Assembly: GCF_001447995.1 (NCBI RefSeq)
Contig: NZ_LDPE01000002.1
Span: forward strand, 904,201 to 968,200
Source of the DNA: Maribacter dokdonensis DSW-8
Lineage (GTDB): Bacteria; Bacteroidota; Bacteroidia; Flavobacteriales; Flavobacteriaceae
Direction: 5' to 3'
Length of the DNA: 64,000 nt
Part shown: positions 45,873 to 56,293 of the stretch, piece by piece
Layout: every line of letters starts with the position of its first letter
How positions within the stretch are numbered: the first letter of the stretch is position 1
The notes under the pieces: generated by a model
Databases searched by the model: none
The model's input: the letters and a program-made list of their open reading frames with translations, nothing else
Told to the model about the DNA's origin: nothing
Translations under genes and position numbers: made by a program

Positions 45873-46256
45873 TTTGTTTTATACCTACCGTAAAGTCAAT
45901 ATTTTTTATGATTACTTTAACCATAAAGGCTTTCAATGCCAGAAGTGTTTTTTTGTAGTTTCGCCGATGATTAAATGATTTCCAAAAAATTCTAGTTAAA
46001 GTCTATTTAAAAAAGCTATTCTGTTTTAACAATATTTTGATGATTACCCTATAAGGTATAGACATTTCACTCGTTGATAGTAAGTGCTTTTTTTGAAACT
46101 TTTGTACAAAACGGCATGTTGATTTAAGCTGAGATTGTTTCAAAGTCGTTTCACTCTTGAATTTGGTCGTTTCATTTAATCATCATCATCCTAAGGGATA
46201 TTAAAAAGTACTTTTGATCCTGTGTTTTTTGAAATACGCTTATAAATTATAATAAA
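45873..46256 (+). promoter_or_regulatory. 384-base control region of the RND efflux operon
   Basis: No gene is seen here. It contains a perfect 12-bp palindrome TTTTGTACAAAA (46100-46111) and three GTTTCA words at 46137, 46148 and 46169, spaced 11 and 21 bp, that is on one face of the helix. Two of them belong to the longer GTCGTTTCA (46145-46153 and 46166-46174). These look like regulator-binding sites for the operon starting at 46257, but no regulator gene is adjacent. Confidence 0.4.
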
Positions 46257-47387
46257 ATGCGAAAAATTATTTTTACCGTACTAGGTATTTTACTAATTGT
46301 AGTATCCTTTTTTTTAGCGGGTTATATTATTGATAGTAAGAAAACATTCAAACCCAAATCTGAGAAAGTAGTAAAAACAGTATTTACCGAGGTCGTTGAA
46401 AATGGTACGGTACCAATTATAGTATCGGCAAATGGTAATTTAACCGCTAAACAACGCGTAGAGCTATATGCGGAGGTTCAAGGAGTCTTCAAAAAGGGGA
46501 GCAAATTGTTTAAAGAAGGTCAGTCTTTTCGTAAAGGTGAGACCATTATAAATATAGATGCAGATGAATACGCGGCAAGTGTGCAGTCTGCCAAAAGTAA
46601 TCTCTTCAATCAATTAACGGCGGTAATGCCAGATTTACGTTTAGATTACCCGGACATTTACTCAAAGTGGCAAGACTATCTTACCAATTTTGATATGTCT
46701 AAAAGTACTCCGGCGTTACCGGAAATGGTTACTGAAAAAGAAAAGTTCTTCATCTCTGGGAGAGGTATTTTAACCAGCTATTATAATGTTAAGAATTTAG
46801 AACAAAGATTATCCAAATACCGTATTGTGGCACCATTTTCCGGAGTACTGACCGAGACTTTGGTTACAGAAGGTACTTTGGTAAGATCAGGTCAAAAACT
46901 AGGGGAGTTCATTAATACCGAAGTTTATGAATTGGAAGTTGCCATAAGTAAAAGATATACGGATCTATTGAAAGTGGGCGAATCTGTAGAACTAACAAAT
47001 TTGGATGATAACAGCACATATAAGGGCAAGGTTACTAGAATCAATGGAAGTATTGATCAAGCCACACAAACCGTAAATGCATATATAGAGGTAGAAGATA
47101 AGAATCTAAGAGAAGGAATGTACTTAGAGGCAGATCTTGATGCTAAAAAAGAGGAGAATGCTATTGAGGTGGATAGAGGTCTATTATTGGAAGATAACAA
47201 GATTTTTGTAGTAAGGGATTCTATACTTGACGTCATAGATGTAGAGCCCGTTTATTTTTCAGATAAACGTGTAGTTCTTAAGAATGTCCCCAATGGTGTT
47301 ACTATAGTGTCAAAGCCAATAAGCGGAGCTTATACCGGTATGGCAGTTAAAATTTATGCTGAACAACCAGAAAATACTAAAGGATAA
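46257..47387 (+). CDS. RND efflux periplasmic adaptor (membrane fusion protein)
   Basis: The 376-residue protein has an N-terminal membrane anchor (about 5-27). A beta-barrel/lipoyl half-motif follows (GNLTAKQRVELYAEVQGVF), then a short helical hairpin (about 100-180), the second lipoyl half (YRIVAPFSGVLTETLVTEGT) and membrane-proximal domains. Adaptors connect the inner-membrane pump to TolC. The stop overlaps the pump start by one base (TAATG), so the three genes are translationally coupled. Substrates cannot be predicted. Confidence 0.92.
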   Translation: MRKIIFTVLGILLIVVSFFLAGYIIDSKKTFKPKSEKVVKTVFTEVVENGTVPIIVSANGNLTAKQRVELYAEVQGVFKKGSKLFKEGQSFRKGETIINIDADEYAASVQSAKSNLFNQLTAVMPDLRLDYPDIYSKWQDYLTNFDMSKSTPALPEMVTEKEKFFISGRGILTSYYNVKNLEQRLSKYRIVAPFSGVLTETLVTEGTLVRSGQKLGEFINTEVYELEVAISKRYTDLLKVGESVELTNLDDNSTYKGKVTRINGSIDQATQTVNAYIEVEDKNLREGMYLEADLDAKKEENAIEVDRGLLLEDNKIFVVRDSILDVIDVEPVYFSDKRVVLKNVPNGVTIVSKPISGAYTGMAVKIYAEQPENTKG

Positions 47388-50300
47388 TGCGTAAACTGAT
47401 TGAATATTTTATTCGGTATCATGTTGCCGTAAATGTCGTAGTAATATCCTTTGCCCTATTTGGTATCGTTGGTGCAAAGGCATTGAAATCTTCTTACTTT
47501 CCACTAACGGATTCTAAGAATATTTCTATCACCATTACCTATCCAGGTGCTTCGCCACAAGAGGTGGAAGAAGGTATTGTTCTAAAGATAGAAGATAACC
47601 TAAAAGGACTTGAAGGCGTTGATCGTGTAACCTCTACCTCAAGAGAAAATAGTGGTACGATCAATGTGGAGATAGAAAAAGGGGAAAATATAGATTTCAT
47701 GCTGTTGGAGGTCAAGAATGCGGTAGATAGGGTGCCTACCTTTCCAACAGGTATGGAGCCTTTGATCGTTTCTAAGTTAGAGACCGTTCGCCAAACCATA
47801 TCATTTGCCATAAGTGGAGAAAATATTCCGTTGGCAACATTAAAAAGTGTAGGTAGGGAAATTGAGAATGATCTACGTGCAATGGACGGTATATCTCAAA
47901 TAGAGATTTCTGGTTTTCCAGATGAGGAAATTGAAATAGCCGTGAACGAGAATGACCTTTTGGCATACGGACTTTCATTTACAGAAGTTGCAAGTGCAGT
48001 TGGTAATGCCAATATACTTGTGACCGGTGGTAATATTAAGACTGATGCCGAAGAGTATTTAATACGTGCCAATAACCGTTCGTATTATGGTAGTGAGTTA
48101 AATAACCTTGTGGTTAGGGCGGATCAATCAGGTAACGTAATTCGTCTAAAAGACGTGGCCGTAGTAAGGGATCGCTTTGCAGAAACGCCAAATGCAAGTT
48201 ATTTTAATGGCAATTTATCTGTTAGTGTCTCTATCACAAGTACCAATAATGAAGATCTTATTGTAGCGGCCGATCAGGTGAATGAGTATGTTGATGTATT
48301 CAATGAAAAGTACAATAACATTAAATTGGATGTTGTTTCCGATCAATCTATCACACTTAATCAAAGAACGCAACTATTAACCGAAAATGCCATTATGGGT
48401 ATGGTATTGGTGTTGATATTCCTATCACTTTTCTTGAATACAAGATTGGCGTTCTGGGTAGCCTTTGGTTTACCGGTAGCGTTTTTAGGAATGTTTGTTT
48501 TTGCGGGATTCTTTGATGTTACCATTAATGTACTGTCGTTATTTGGTATGATTATCGTAATTGGTATTCTGGTAGATGATGGTATTGTAATTGCAGAGAA
48601 CATCTATCAGCATTATGAAAAGGGTAAATCTCCTGTTCAAGCAGCTGTAGACGGTACTATGGAGGTATTGCCTCCAATTATTTCCGCTATTATAACCACT
48701 ATTCTGGCATTCTCTATTTTCTTGTTTTTAGATAGTAGAATTGGGGAATTCTTTGGTGAAGTATCCGTAATCGTTATTTTAACATTGGTGGTGTCATTGG
48801 TAGAGGCATTGGTCATATTACCTGCTCACTTGGCACATTCAAAAGCATTACAGCCTATAGATACCAAGCCAAAAAGCGGATTCGCAAATGCATTTGCCAA
48901 ACTTAGGGTAATCAATGAGTTTGGAGATAGATTAATGGTATGGATGCGTGATAATCTTTATACTCCCGTATTGAGATTTTCAATGAATCATAAAATATTT
49001 ATGTTCGCTGTTTTCGCTTCGGCATTCATATTAACGTTAGGTTCTGTTGGTGGTGGTATTATTAGAACGGCTTTCTTTCCAAGAATTGCCAGTGACCGTG
49101 TGGGTATAGAGCTAGAAATGCCAAACGGAACCAATGAGAAAATAACAGATTCTATTATTTCATTTATAGAGGAGAAAGCAATCATAGTAAATCAAGAACT
49201 GTCCGATAAATATTTTCCTGAAGGCGATAAAATGGTTTTTGAAAATATGATCAGAAGATTGGGACCGGGGTCTTCATCTGCGGTATTGACCATTAACCTA
49301 TTACCAGGCGAAGAAAGACCTAATGAGATTTCTGCGGATATGGTTACCCGTAGATTGGAAGAATTGGTAGGTCCGGTTTTAGGAGTAGAAAGTTTGATCT
49401 ATGGTTCTGGTGGTAATTTTGGAGGATCGCCTGTATCGGTATCCTTATTAGGGAATAATATAGAGCAATTAAAGGCTGCAAAGGTTGAGCTTAAAGAAAT
49501 TCTTACTAAAAACCCAAGATTAAAGGATATTGCCGATAATGATCCTGCCGGTATTAAAGAAATCAGATTGACCTTAAAGGAAAATGCCTATTTACTTGGT
49601 TTGGATCTTCAAGCTTTAATGACCCAGGTTCGTGCCGGTTTCTTTGGTGTACAGGCACAACGTTTTCAAAGGTCGCAAGATGAGATTAGGGTTTGGGTGC
49701 GCTATGATAGAGAAGAGCGTTCTTCAATTTCCAATTTAGATGATATGAGAATTGTAACTCCGTCTGGTAAGCGTGTGCCATTAAGCGAGGTTGCAGATTA
49801 TACTATTGTTCGTGGAGATGTAGCCATCAACCGTTTAGAAGGCAGGCGGGAAATTCAGGTATCCGCAGATATGAAAGATGTAAAGGATAGTCCTACGGAA
49901 ATCATGACAGAGATTCAGAACGTACACATGCCGGAAATACAATCTAAATATCCAACGGTAAGTGCTTCTTATGAAGGGCAAAATAGAGAATTGGAGAAGT
50001 TGACAGGATCTTTAAAACTGGTTGGTTTTACGGTAATCCTTTTAATATACATCACAATTGCATTTACGTTTAGAAGTTTCAGTCAGCCGTTAATGTTATT
50101 GTTATTGGTGCCATTTAGCTTTACCGCAGTTGCTTGGGGTCACTGGATTCATGATTTTCCTATAAACGTACTTTCTATATTGGGTATCATTGCATTGATC
50201 GGTATTATGGTAAATGATGGTTTGGTACTCATAGGTAAGTTCAATTCTAATTTAAGGGAAGGTATGTCTTTTGACAACGCCATTTTTGAAGCCGGTAAAT

Positions 50301-50647
50301 CAAGATTTAGGGCAATTTTCTTAACATCGGTAACCACGATCGCCGGTTTAGCTCCATTAATGTTAGAGACCAGTAGACAGGCGCAATTCTTAAAGCCAAT
50401 GGCAATTTCCATTGCTTATGGTATTGGTATTGCTACGGTGCTTACCTTATTGATGTTGCCATTGTTTTTATCGTTCAGCAATAACCTAAAAGCACAGAAT
50501 CTATCTTTCGCTTCGGGTCATAAGATTACGAAAGAAGAGGTAGAAAGAGCGATCAAGGAAAGAAAGGAAGCTGCGCATTTAGAAGGCCATACGCAACATG
50601 CAATAGAAGATGGTGCACAAACACATAAGAATCTAGATAAGTTATAA
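47387..50647 (+). CDS. RND efflux pump, inner-membrane transporter (AcrB-like)
   Basis: The 1086-residue transporter has the RND plan of 12 helices and two large periplasmic domains: TM1 near 11-30, FFDVTINVLSLFGMIIVIGILVDDG around TM4 with the proton-relay Asp pair in VDDGIV, and the second-half equivalent GIIALIGIMVNDG. A His-containing C-terminal tail (HLEGHTQHAIEDGAQTH) is unusual. It belongs to the HAE1-like branch by pattern. It is encoded between its adaptor and TolC partner with one-base overlaps on both sides. Confidence 0.95.
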   Translation: MRKLIEYFIRYHVAVNVVVISFALFGIVGAKALKSSYFPLTDSKNISITITYPGASPQEVEEGIVLKIEDNLKGLEGVDRVTSTSRENSGTINVEIEKGENIDFMLLEVKNAVDRVPTFPTGMEPLIVSKLETVRQTISFAISGENIPLATLKSVGREIENDLRAMDGISQIEISGFPDEEIEIAVNENDLLAYGLSFTEVASAVGNANILVTGGNIKTDAEEYLIRANNRSYYGSELNNLVVRADQSGNVIRLKDVAVVRDRFAETPNASYFNGNLSVSVSITSTNNEDLIVAADQVNEYVDVFNEKYNNIKLDVVSDQSITLNQRTQLLTENAIMGMVLVLIFLSLFLNTRLAFWVAFGLPVAFLGMFVFAGFFDVTINVLSLFGMIIVIGILVDDGIVIAENIYQHYEKGKSPVQAAVDGTMEVLPPIISAIITTILAFSIFLFLDSRIGEFFGEVSVIVILTLVVSLVEALVILPAHLAHSKALQPIDTKPKSGFANAFAKLRVINEFGDRLMVWMRDNLYTPVLRFSMNHKIFMFAVFASAFILTLGSVGGGIIRTAFFPRIASDRVGIELEMPNGTNEKITDSIISFIEEKAIIVNQELSDKYFPEGDKMVFENMIRRLGPGSSSAVLTINLLPGEERPNEISADMVTRRLEELVGPVLGVESLIYGSGGNFGGSPVSVSLLGNNIEQLKAAKVELKEILTKNPRLKDIADNDPAGIKEIRLTLKENAYLLGLDLQALMTQVRAGFFGVQAQRFQRSQDEIRVWVRYDREERSSISNLDDMRIVTPSGKRVPLSEVADYTIVRGDVAINRLEGRREIQVSADMKDVKDSPTEIMTEIQNVHMPEIQSKYPTVSASYEGQNRELEKLTGSLKLVGFTVILLIYITIAFTFRSFSQPLMLLLLVPFSFTAVAWGHWIHDFPINVLSILGIIALIGIMVNDGLVLIGKFNSNLREGMSFDNAIFEAGKSRFRAIFLTSVTTIAGLAPLMLETSRQAQFLKPMAISIAYGIGIATVLTLLMLPLFLSFSNNLKAQNLSFASGHKITKEEVERAIKERKEAAHLEGHTQHAIEDGAQTHKNLDKL

Positions 50648-52011
50648 TGAGTAAAGTAAGATTCATCACATTATTGATATTTCTCCCTGTTTGTTCAATT
50701 TTTGCACAAGAGAAAACACTCTCAAAAGAAGAAGCTGTAGCTAAGGCATTGGAGAATAATTTTGGAATTGAGATTGCAAAAGGTCAGGTTGATATTGCCG
50801 AGAATAATGCCAGTGTGCTCAACTCCGGCTATTTGCCAACGTTAACGGGTACTGCCGCTGCTACATATAATAACAATAATACCACTACGGAATTCCCAGG
50901 GCAGTTCAATGATGATGGTAGTGCTAGAGATGATATTTCCATTGATGGTGCAGAGAGCCAAAGATACAGTGCGGCTTTAAACCTTAATTACACTTTGTTT
51001 GATGGTTTGGGTAGGTACTATAACTATAAAAGACTAAAAGAGCAGTATCAGTTAAGTACCTTACAGGCACGTGAGACTATTGAGAACACCATGATCCAAA
51101 TGTTTACGGTCTATTTTGAAATTGCCCGTTTAACTGAAAATAGAAATGTACAAAAGCAAGCTTTGGAGATTTCTAGGGATAGGATCTCAAGGTCGGAATA
51201 TTCTTTTGAATACGGACAAAACACCAAATTGGATATTTTGAACGCACAGGTAGATATGACCAATGATAGCATTGCATTATTGAACACTGAGCAGCAATTG
51301 GCCAATGCAAAGCGTGATCTAAACGTAGTGTTGAATCAAGATTTAAGTTCACAATATATGGTAGATACCACAGTGGTCTTTATACCTAAGTTTCAGATTG
51401 TGGAGTTTATGGATCAGGCTATTGCCAATAACGTGGCCGTACTACAGACAGAGACCAATTTGAACATTAATGCCTATGACATTAAAGTAAATAAGTCTGG
51501 GTATTTGCCTACTATTGGGCTAACGGGTTCTTACGGATGGAACAGAAACCAGAATGCTCCTTCTGCATTTTTAACGGGAGCGGTTTTTCCGGGTACAAAT
51601 TCTAACGTTGGTAATTATGCATTGGGTGCCAGTTTAACATGGAATCTTTTTGATGGCGGTAGTACAACGGTAAGCGTAAAGAATGCGAAAATTGCCTATG
51701 CCAATCAAGAATTGTTAAGAAAGCAGGTAGAGCTAGAGGTAAATCGTGATATGCAGAACGCCATGGCGTTATATGAGAATCTACTGAAAATATATCAAAT
51801 ACAAGAACAGAACGTATTTACCAATGAGAATAACTTTGAACGTTCAAAAGAGCAGTTTCAGTTAGGTAGTATTACGTCCATAGAATTTAGACAGGCACAG
51901 ATCAATTTATTGAATGCGCAGACCAATAAGAATTTGGCAAAATATGATGCTAAGCTGGCAGAACTACAATTGTTGCAGCTAACTGGGCAGTTATTGAATA
52001 TAGAATTGTAA
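50647..52011 (+). CDS. TolC-family outer-membrane efflux channel
   Basis: The 454-residue protein has a signal peptide (about 1-20). Two OEP repeats follow, each with a long helical hairpin and a barrel strand pair (YSAALNLNYTLFDGLGRYYN and YALGASLTWNLFDGGSTTVS, the LFDG turns being typical). It forms the exit duct for the adaptor/RND pump encoded upstream. The start overlaps the pump stop by one base. No terminator was seen directly behind it; two small genes follow on the same strand. Confidence 0.94.
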   Translation: MSKVRFITLLIFLPVCSIFAQEKTLSKEEAVAKALENNFGIEIAKGQVDIAENNASVLNSGYLPTLTGTAAATYNNNNTTTEFPGQFNDDGSARDDISIDGAESQRYSAALNLNYTLFDGLGRYYNYKRLKEQYQLSTLQARETIENTMIQMFTVYFEIARLTENRNVQKQALEISRDRISRSEYSFEYGQNTKLDILNAQVDMTNDSIALLNTEQQLANAKRDLNVVLNQDLSSQYMVDTTVVFIPKFQIVEFMDQAIANNVAVLQTETNLNINAYDIKVNKSGYLPTIGLTGSYGWNRNQNAPSAFLTGAVFPGTNSNVGNYALGASLTWNLFDGGSTTVSVKNAKIAYANQELLRKQVELEVNRDMQNAMALYENLLKIYQIQEQNVFTNENNFERSKEQFQLGSITSIEFRQAQINLLNAQTNKNLAKYDAKLAELQLLQLTGQLLNIEL

Positions 52012-52033
52012 GGGGCAATTAATTACGAAAGAC

Positions 52034-52702
52034 ATGTATAGCGATAGAACAAATAGCGAACTCATAGAGATAATGAACCAACATTCATTGCTCACTTTTG
52101 AAGCGCAATTAAGTTTACAAGAGGAGTTGCAAAAACGTGCTGTTGTTGTGGACCTTAGTGATTTAAACACCACCATTGCAAATAAAAGGGCACAGATCCA
52201 GAATTTAGAGTATTTGAAGGATTTTGGTTTTCAAGCAAATAGAAACGTTGACGGATTTACCGTTACAAGAACTCAAAAAGCATTGTTTACAGATGTTTTA
52301 GCGGTTATTGTTGGTCTTTTGGTGTTTCTTTTGGGCGTGTACGGTTGTATCAATTTGGTATACACCTTTATAAATGGAGATGAACTGGATGTTTTTACTT
52401 TGGCATATAAATTTGCCATGGCAGGTTTAATTTTTATTGGCTTCAGTTTTTTTAGTGGGTTACAACGACTTTTCGATTTTTATGGATTTGAGTTACGTAA
52501 GGCGAACGGTTCAATAACCTTAAAAAAACGCTTTGATGTAAAGTTGGAAGAAGTGAAGATAAACGCTACCGATATTCACTTGGAAGAGGATGAGGATATC
52601 TTGGCAATAAAATTAGGTCATGAGACCATTTTTACTTCAAATGGCGGAAATCTTATACAAACTCTTACCTTACAAGAATTGGCAAAAGAGCTGAAAGCAT
52701 AA
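52034..52702 (+). CDS. Two-helix membrane protein, unknown function
   Basis: The 222-residue protein has a soluble helical N-terminus (about 1-75) and two predicted transmembrane helices (about 88-113 and 126-147). A soluble C-terminal part with charged beta-type segments (FELRKANGSITLKKRF, LGHETIFTSNGG) follows. It is 22 bases behind tolC and 9 bases before a CPXCG gene. I do not recognise the family. Confidence 0.65.
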   Translation: MYSDRTNSELIEIMNQHSLLTFEAQLSLQEELQKRAVVVDLSDLNTTIANKRAQIQNLEYLKDFGFQANRNVDGFTVTRTQKALFTDVLAVIVGLLVFLLGVYGCINLVYTFINGDELDVFTLAYKFAMAGLIFIGFSFFSGLQRLFDFYGFELRKANGSITLKKRFDVKLEEVKINATDIHLEEDEDILAIKLGHETIFTSNGGNLIQTLTLQELAKELKA

Positions 52703-52711
52703 CCATTTTCT

Positions 52712-52894
52712 ATGTTCGAGCATTATTTTCAATGTCCGTATTGCTGGGAAGAAGTTTCCATGCTTCTAGACCCATCTATTGCGCAACAGACTTATGTAGA
52801 AGATTGTGAAGTATGCTGTAACCCGATCGAGGTTACTCCGCAATTTCAAGAAAGTGAACTTGTAGCGTTTAATGTTCAGAGTATAGAACAGTAA
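52712..52894 (+). CDS. CPXCG-motif zinc-ribbon small protein
   Basis: The 60-residue protein has two cysteine pairs, QCPYCWEE (11-14 region) and DCEVCCNP, forming a probable zinc ribbon, and an acidic body. It matches the CPXCG-containing small proteins found in many Gram-negative bacteria. Function is unknown. Its stop codon directly abuts the stop of the convergent GIN-domain gene, with no space for a terminator. Confidence 0.82.
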   Translation: MFEHYFQCPYCWEEVSMLLDPSIAQQTYVEDCEVCCNPIEVTPQFQESELVAFNVQSIEQ

Positions 52895-53572
52895 TTACTC
52901 GGGTATGGCAATCTTGCCACCAAAGGTATCATCCTTGTCCACTGATTTTGGATTTCCATATACTGTAATGGAACCACCAGCTTTTACTTTTGCAATAACG
53001 GCCTCACTGGCATAAACTTCGGCACTGCCACCAGATAGCACTATTACGGTACTGTTTTTAGTCTTTAGCCCCTTGTTAAAAAGTTTGCCTCCGGTATTGA
53101 TCATGACCTCTTGGTTGGTGCTGGTACCCGAAAGTTTTATCTCACTACCACTGGTGCTTTTGGTAGATACATTGTTATAGGCAATATTTAAGGTGATGGT
53201 GCTGGCATCTTGTGCTTCGATCGCTAAATCTGTACCAATGACCAATCCTGTAGATATAATTCTAGAATTCTTATTGGCATCTATTATCGATAATGCTTCG
53301 GTATAATAAAGTTTAAGGCTTAAGGTAGAATTTAATACAGATTCCCCAGAACACATTTTTAAGCGTAAACGTGCATCGTTTTCGGTAATGCTAAGGTCTT
53401 TTTTGTGTTCAAGAGGTATTTCGATCTTGTTTTCCTCGCCTTTTACCAGGGTAACGCTAATTCTATCATACACCTGTAACTCGGTAAAGTTTTCTAAAGG
53501 AATAATAGCGTTGTTTTGAGCAACTAAAAGGGTAGTGCAGAAAAGAATAGTAAAAAACAGCAAAGATTTCAT
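52895..53572 (-). CDS. Secreted GIN-domain (DUF2807) protein
   Basis: The 225-residue protein has a signal peptide (about 1-18, ending VAQ). A right-handed beta-solenoid-like GIN domain follows, with repeating short strands (TEALSIIDANKNSRIISTGL, SKSTSGSEIKLSGTS-like, GGSAEVYASEAVIAKVKAGG, SITVYGNPKSV). Such proteins are common, poorly understood envelope proteins of Bacteroidota, once called autotransporter adhesin head. The divergent neighbour begins 163 bases upstream of its ATG. Confidence 0.83.
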   Translation of the reverse strand: MKSLLFFTILFCTTLLVAQNNAIIPLENFTELQVYDRISVTLVKGEENKIEIPLEHKKDLSITENDARLRLKMCSGESVLNSTLSLKLYYTEALSIIDANKNSRIISTGLVIGTDLAIEAQDASTITLNIAYNNVSTKSTSGSEIKLSGTSTNQEVMINTGGKLFNKGLKTKNSTVIVLSGGSAEVYASEAVIAKVKAGGSITVYGNPKSVDKDDTFGGKIAIPE

Positions 53573-53735
53573 GAAGCGTTGGCAATTAGATTACAAAGTT
53601 AAGATACAATTTGATTTTAAGCACCATGCGGTAGTAAATCATAAAACTCCTTTTTTTAAGTTAAAAAACGCCTTGGTCAGCTTTAGGTTTTACAGTTTTG
53701 CTATCTTATACTATAGTTTAATCATCTCTTGGTTC

Positions 53736-56051
53736 ATGAAAAGGAAATATCTTTTGGTCACACTTTTTGTAATAGTTGGCATTGTAGGTTTTGCAGGGGT
53801 ACAATATCTGCCAACATCGGAAAATGAAGGTGTTTCCGTAGCTCTGGATTCCGTTTCTACTAGAAGGGATTTACGCAGGTCGTTCTTTGATAAAAGAGAG
53901 ATATTAGTGGTGTATGGGGCAAAGGACCCCAACTTGCAACAGGAATATCAAAAACTTCTGGAAGAGCTTTCAACACAAGAGCTTACTCGTTCTAGACGCA
54001 GTGTAAAGGTGAGTTTTAAATCGGTAGAGGAGGTTGATCAAGAAGAATTTAAGACATCTATTGTTTATTTGGTGGGTGCCGTAAATGAAAACCCTTTCAT
54101 TAAAAAATATATGGCCAATACGCCGTTTCAAATTTCTGAAACCGATATAACCATAGGGACTAAGAGCATTCCAAATAACAATTCAATTTTAGGCGTTTGT
54201 TTTTACCCAAGTCCGGTGGACTCAAAATTACCTTTCGCATATTTAACAGGAACCGATGCCAAAGAAGTGTTTGAACTTTTTGCCGATAAGGTAGCAGAAA
54301 GAGGTCAGTCGTTTTACCGTCAGAATTTAGAATATGAGGTATATGAGCAGAAAGAACGATTGGTTATGGGCGATTTTAATACCCGTTGGGGAATTGAAGG
54401 GTCTACTTTCTTTGATTTCGCCACAGGTACAAGAGTGTTATTGGATACCGAGGAGTTTAAGTTTATAGACCATCAAAAAGCGATCGATACCGCTGATGTA
54501 ACTAAAAAATTAAAAGAGGTCAAAGCGGCCAAGGCCAAAGTGGTCAATTTTGTTGGTAACGGCAATGTCCCAAAAATCACCTATAACTTTTATACCTGTA
54601 CAGAAGAGAAAGGTTTAATGACAGGCAATACCGATCACTCTACTTTTGATCCCGCAACAAATGCCGTACATACTATTGTCAACAATATATATGCACATAA
54701 TAATATAGGTAGGGACAATGCATTGGTTTTATACAACCTAATTGGGGAGAGTAGTAAAACCATATTTAATGTAGGTCTACCTATTTATTTTACGGATACT
54801 TGGCAAATGAAAGGCTATAAGTACTGGGCGGCAAGATTGGTAGAATCTGAAAATACGTATACCGTAGCAGAGCTATTGGACAATTCATTTTTAGAAATGG
54901 AATCTTCATTGATCAGGGATTGTATGGCAGGTGCTTTCACAGATTTTCTGGTCAAGACTTGGGGTAAGGATCGGTACTTGAAACAATATAAGAACGTATC
55001 GCTTTCTGATGCTGAGAAAAATAGATTGAACGTAAAATGGCAACAGTATTTAGAGCAGTTGCCAAAAGCGCATCCTAAAATCCAAAAGCAAGCAAAGACA
55101 TTACCCTATCTAAAAGGTTTTAATTTTGCACATGAAGGTTATAGTATTTACAACGGTTACGGTTCTCAAAAAGCGACCGAATCTCTTTTAAAACAAAAGA
55201 ATATGGGCAGTAATGCCATGGCCATTGTACCCTATACGGGTATTAATGATATTAATACACCAACCCCTTTACACTTTAGTGATAATGCCGGTAGTGAAAA
55301 TGATGATGCCGTGGTACATGCCGTGTCCATGGCAAGTAAAATGGGCATGTATACTTTGCTAAAGCCACAGATATATGTAGGTGGAAGCTGGCCAGGTGGT
55401 ATAGATATGCCTACGGATGCCCAATGGGATAAATTTCATGATTATTATTATAGATGGATTCGTCATTACGCCTTCTTGGCAGAAATTCATGGGATGGATG
55501 CCTTATGTATTGGTGTGGAATTTACAAAGGCCACTTTGGCAAGACCAGATGCTTGGCGCCAAATGATCAAACAAACCCGTGCACTTTACTCAGGTAAGAT
55601 TACTTATGCCGCCAATTGGGGCGATGAGTTCGAGAAAATCGAGTTTTGGGACGATTTAGATTTCATTGGGTTGAACTCCTACTATCCATTAAGTAAAAAA
55701 GACAATCCTACCAATGCCGAAATGAGCTTAAGGTTCGATACGGTGAAGACAAAAATTAAAAAAGTATATGACCGCTTTAAAAAGCCAATAGTTTTTACCG
55801 AAATCGGATTCAGGAGTATAGATACCCCTTGGAAGAATCCGCATGCTGAGGCAGATGAAACTATCAATGAAGAGGCACAGCAAAGGTCTTATGAGGTTAT
55901 ATTTAAGGGAATTCAAAATGAGCCATGGTGCCAGGGCATACTATGGTGGAAATTTCCTAGCTACATAGAATACCGTGGCGAGCATAACAATGCGTTTACC
56001 CCAAATAATAAATTGGCAGAGGAAACGGTTAGGGAGTGGTTCACCAAGTAG
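53736..56051 (+). CDS. Secreted two-part protein with C-terminal GH113-like domain
   Basis: The ATG at 53736 starts a membrane anchor or signal (MKRKYLLVTLFVIVGIVGFA). An upstream extension to 53535 overlaps the divergent gene and is rejected. Residues about 55-470 form a region I do not recognise, possibly peptidase-like helical. Residues about 480-771 resemble glycoside hydrolase family 113: LLKPQIYVGGSWPGGI, DALCIGVEFTKAT (acid/base Glu candidate), ITYAANWGDEFEKIEFWDDLDFIGLNSYYPLS and VFTEIGFRSID (nucleophile Glu candidate). GH113 enzymes act mainly on beta-mannans, so a polysaccharide target is likely. Confidence 0.8.
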   Translation: MKRKYLLVTLFVIVGIVGFAGVQYLPTSENEGVSVALDSVSTRRDLRRSFFDKREILVVYGAKDPNLQQEYQKLLEELSTQELTRSRRSVKVSFKSVEEVDQEEFKTSIVYLVGAVNENPFIKKYMANTPFQISETDITIGTKSIPNNNSILGVCFYPSPVDSKLPFAYLTGTDAKEVFELFADKVAERGQSFYRQNLEYEVYEQKERLVMGDFNTRWGIEGSTFFDFATGTRVLLDTEEFKFIDHQKAIDTADVTKKLKEVKAAKAKVVNFVGNGNVPKITYNFYTCTEEKGLMTGNTDHSTFDPATNAVHTIVNNIYAHNNIGRDNALVLYNLIGESSKTIFNVGLPIYFTDTWQMKGYKYWAARLVESENTYTVAELLDNSFLEMESSLIRDCMAGAFTDFLVKTWGKDRYLKQYKNVSLSDAEKNRLNVKWQQYLEQLPKAHPKIQKQAKTLPYLKGFNFAHEGYSIYNGYGSQKATESLLKQKNMGSNAMAIVPYTGINDINTPTPLHFSDNAGSENDDAVVHAVSMASKMGMYTLLKPQIYVGGSWPGGIDMPTDAQWDKFHDYYYRWIRHYAFLAEIHGMDALCIGVEFTKATLARPDAWRQMIKQTRALYSGKITYAANWGDEFEKIEFWDDLDFIGLNSYYPLSKKDNPTNAEMSLRFDTVKTKIKKVYDRFKKPIVFTEIGFRSIDTPWKNPHAEADETINEEAQQRSYEVIFKGIQNEPWCQGILWWKFPSYIEYRGEHNNAFTPNNKLAEETVREWFTK

Positions 56052-56243
56052 TGAATGCATCCAAAAAAACAAAAGTATACTCATTGTTTAAAAGCATCAG
56101 ATTGGTAGTGCTCAAGTACTAAGTACTTCAAAATTATTCCCGCTTTACATCCACCAAAAATAATTCATAACTGTCTAAAGCTGTTTTAGATGGCAAATTC
56201 GACAGTTGAGTCACTAATATTATCTGCCTGCGGTATTGCTCAA

Positions 56244-56251
56244 TATCTTTG
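56244..56251 (+). promoter_or_regulatory. -7 box (TATCTTTG) upstream of the acidic repeat gene
   Basis: TATCTTTG fits TAnnTTTG and would give a leader of about 36 bases for the gene at 56294. No convincing upstream TTTG element at the usual spacing. The rest of the 242-base gap 56052-56293 shows nothing recognisable. Confidence 0.4.
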
Positions 56252-56293
56252 GGGTATAGAAAAACAATTCTAAAAACTTAAAATTATAAAATC

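Noticed and set aside
53535..53735. Long N-terminal extension of the GH113-like protein
   Set aside because: It overlaps the divergent GIN gene; a signal/anchor starts at the ATG at 53736.
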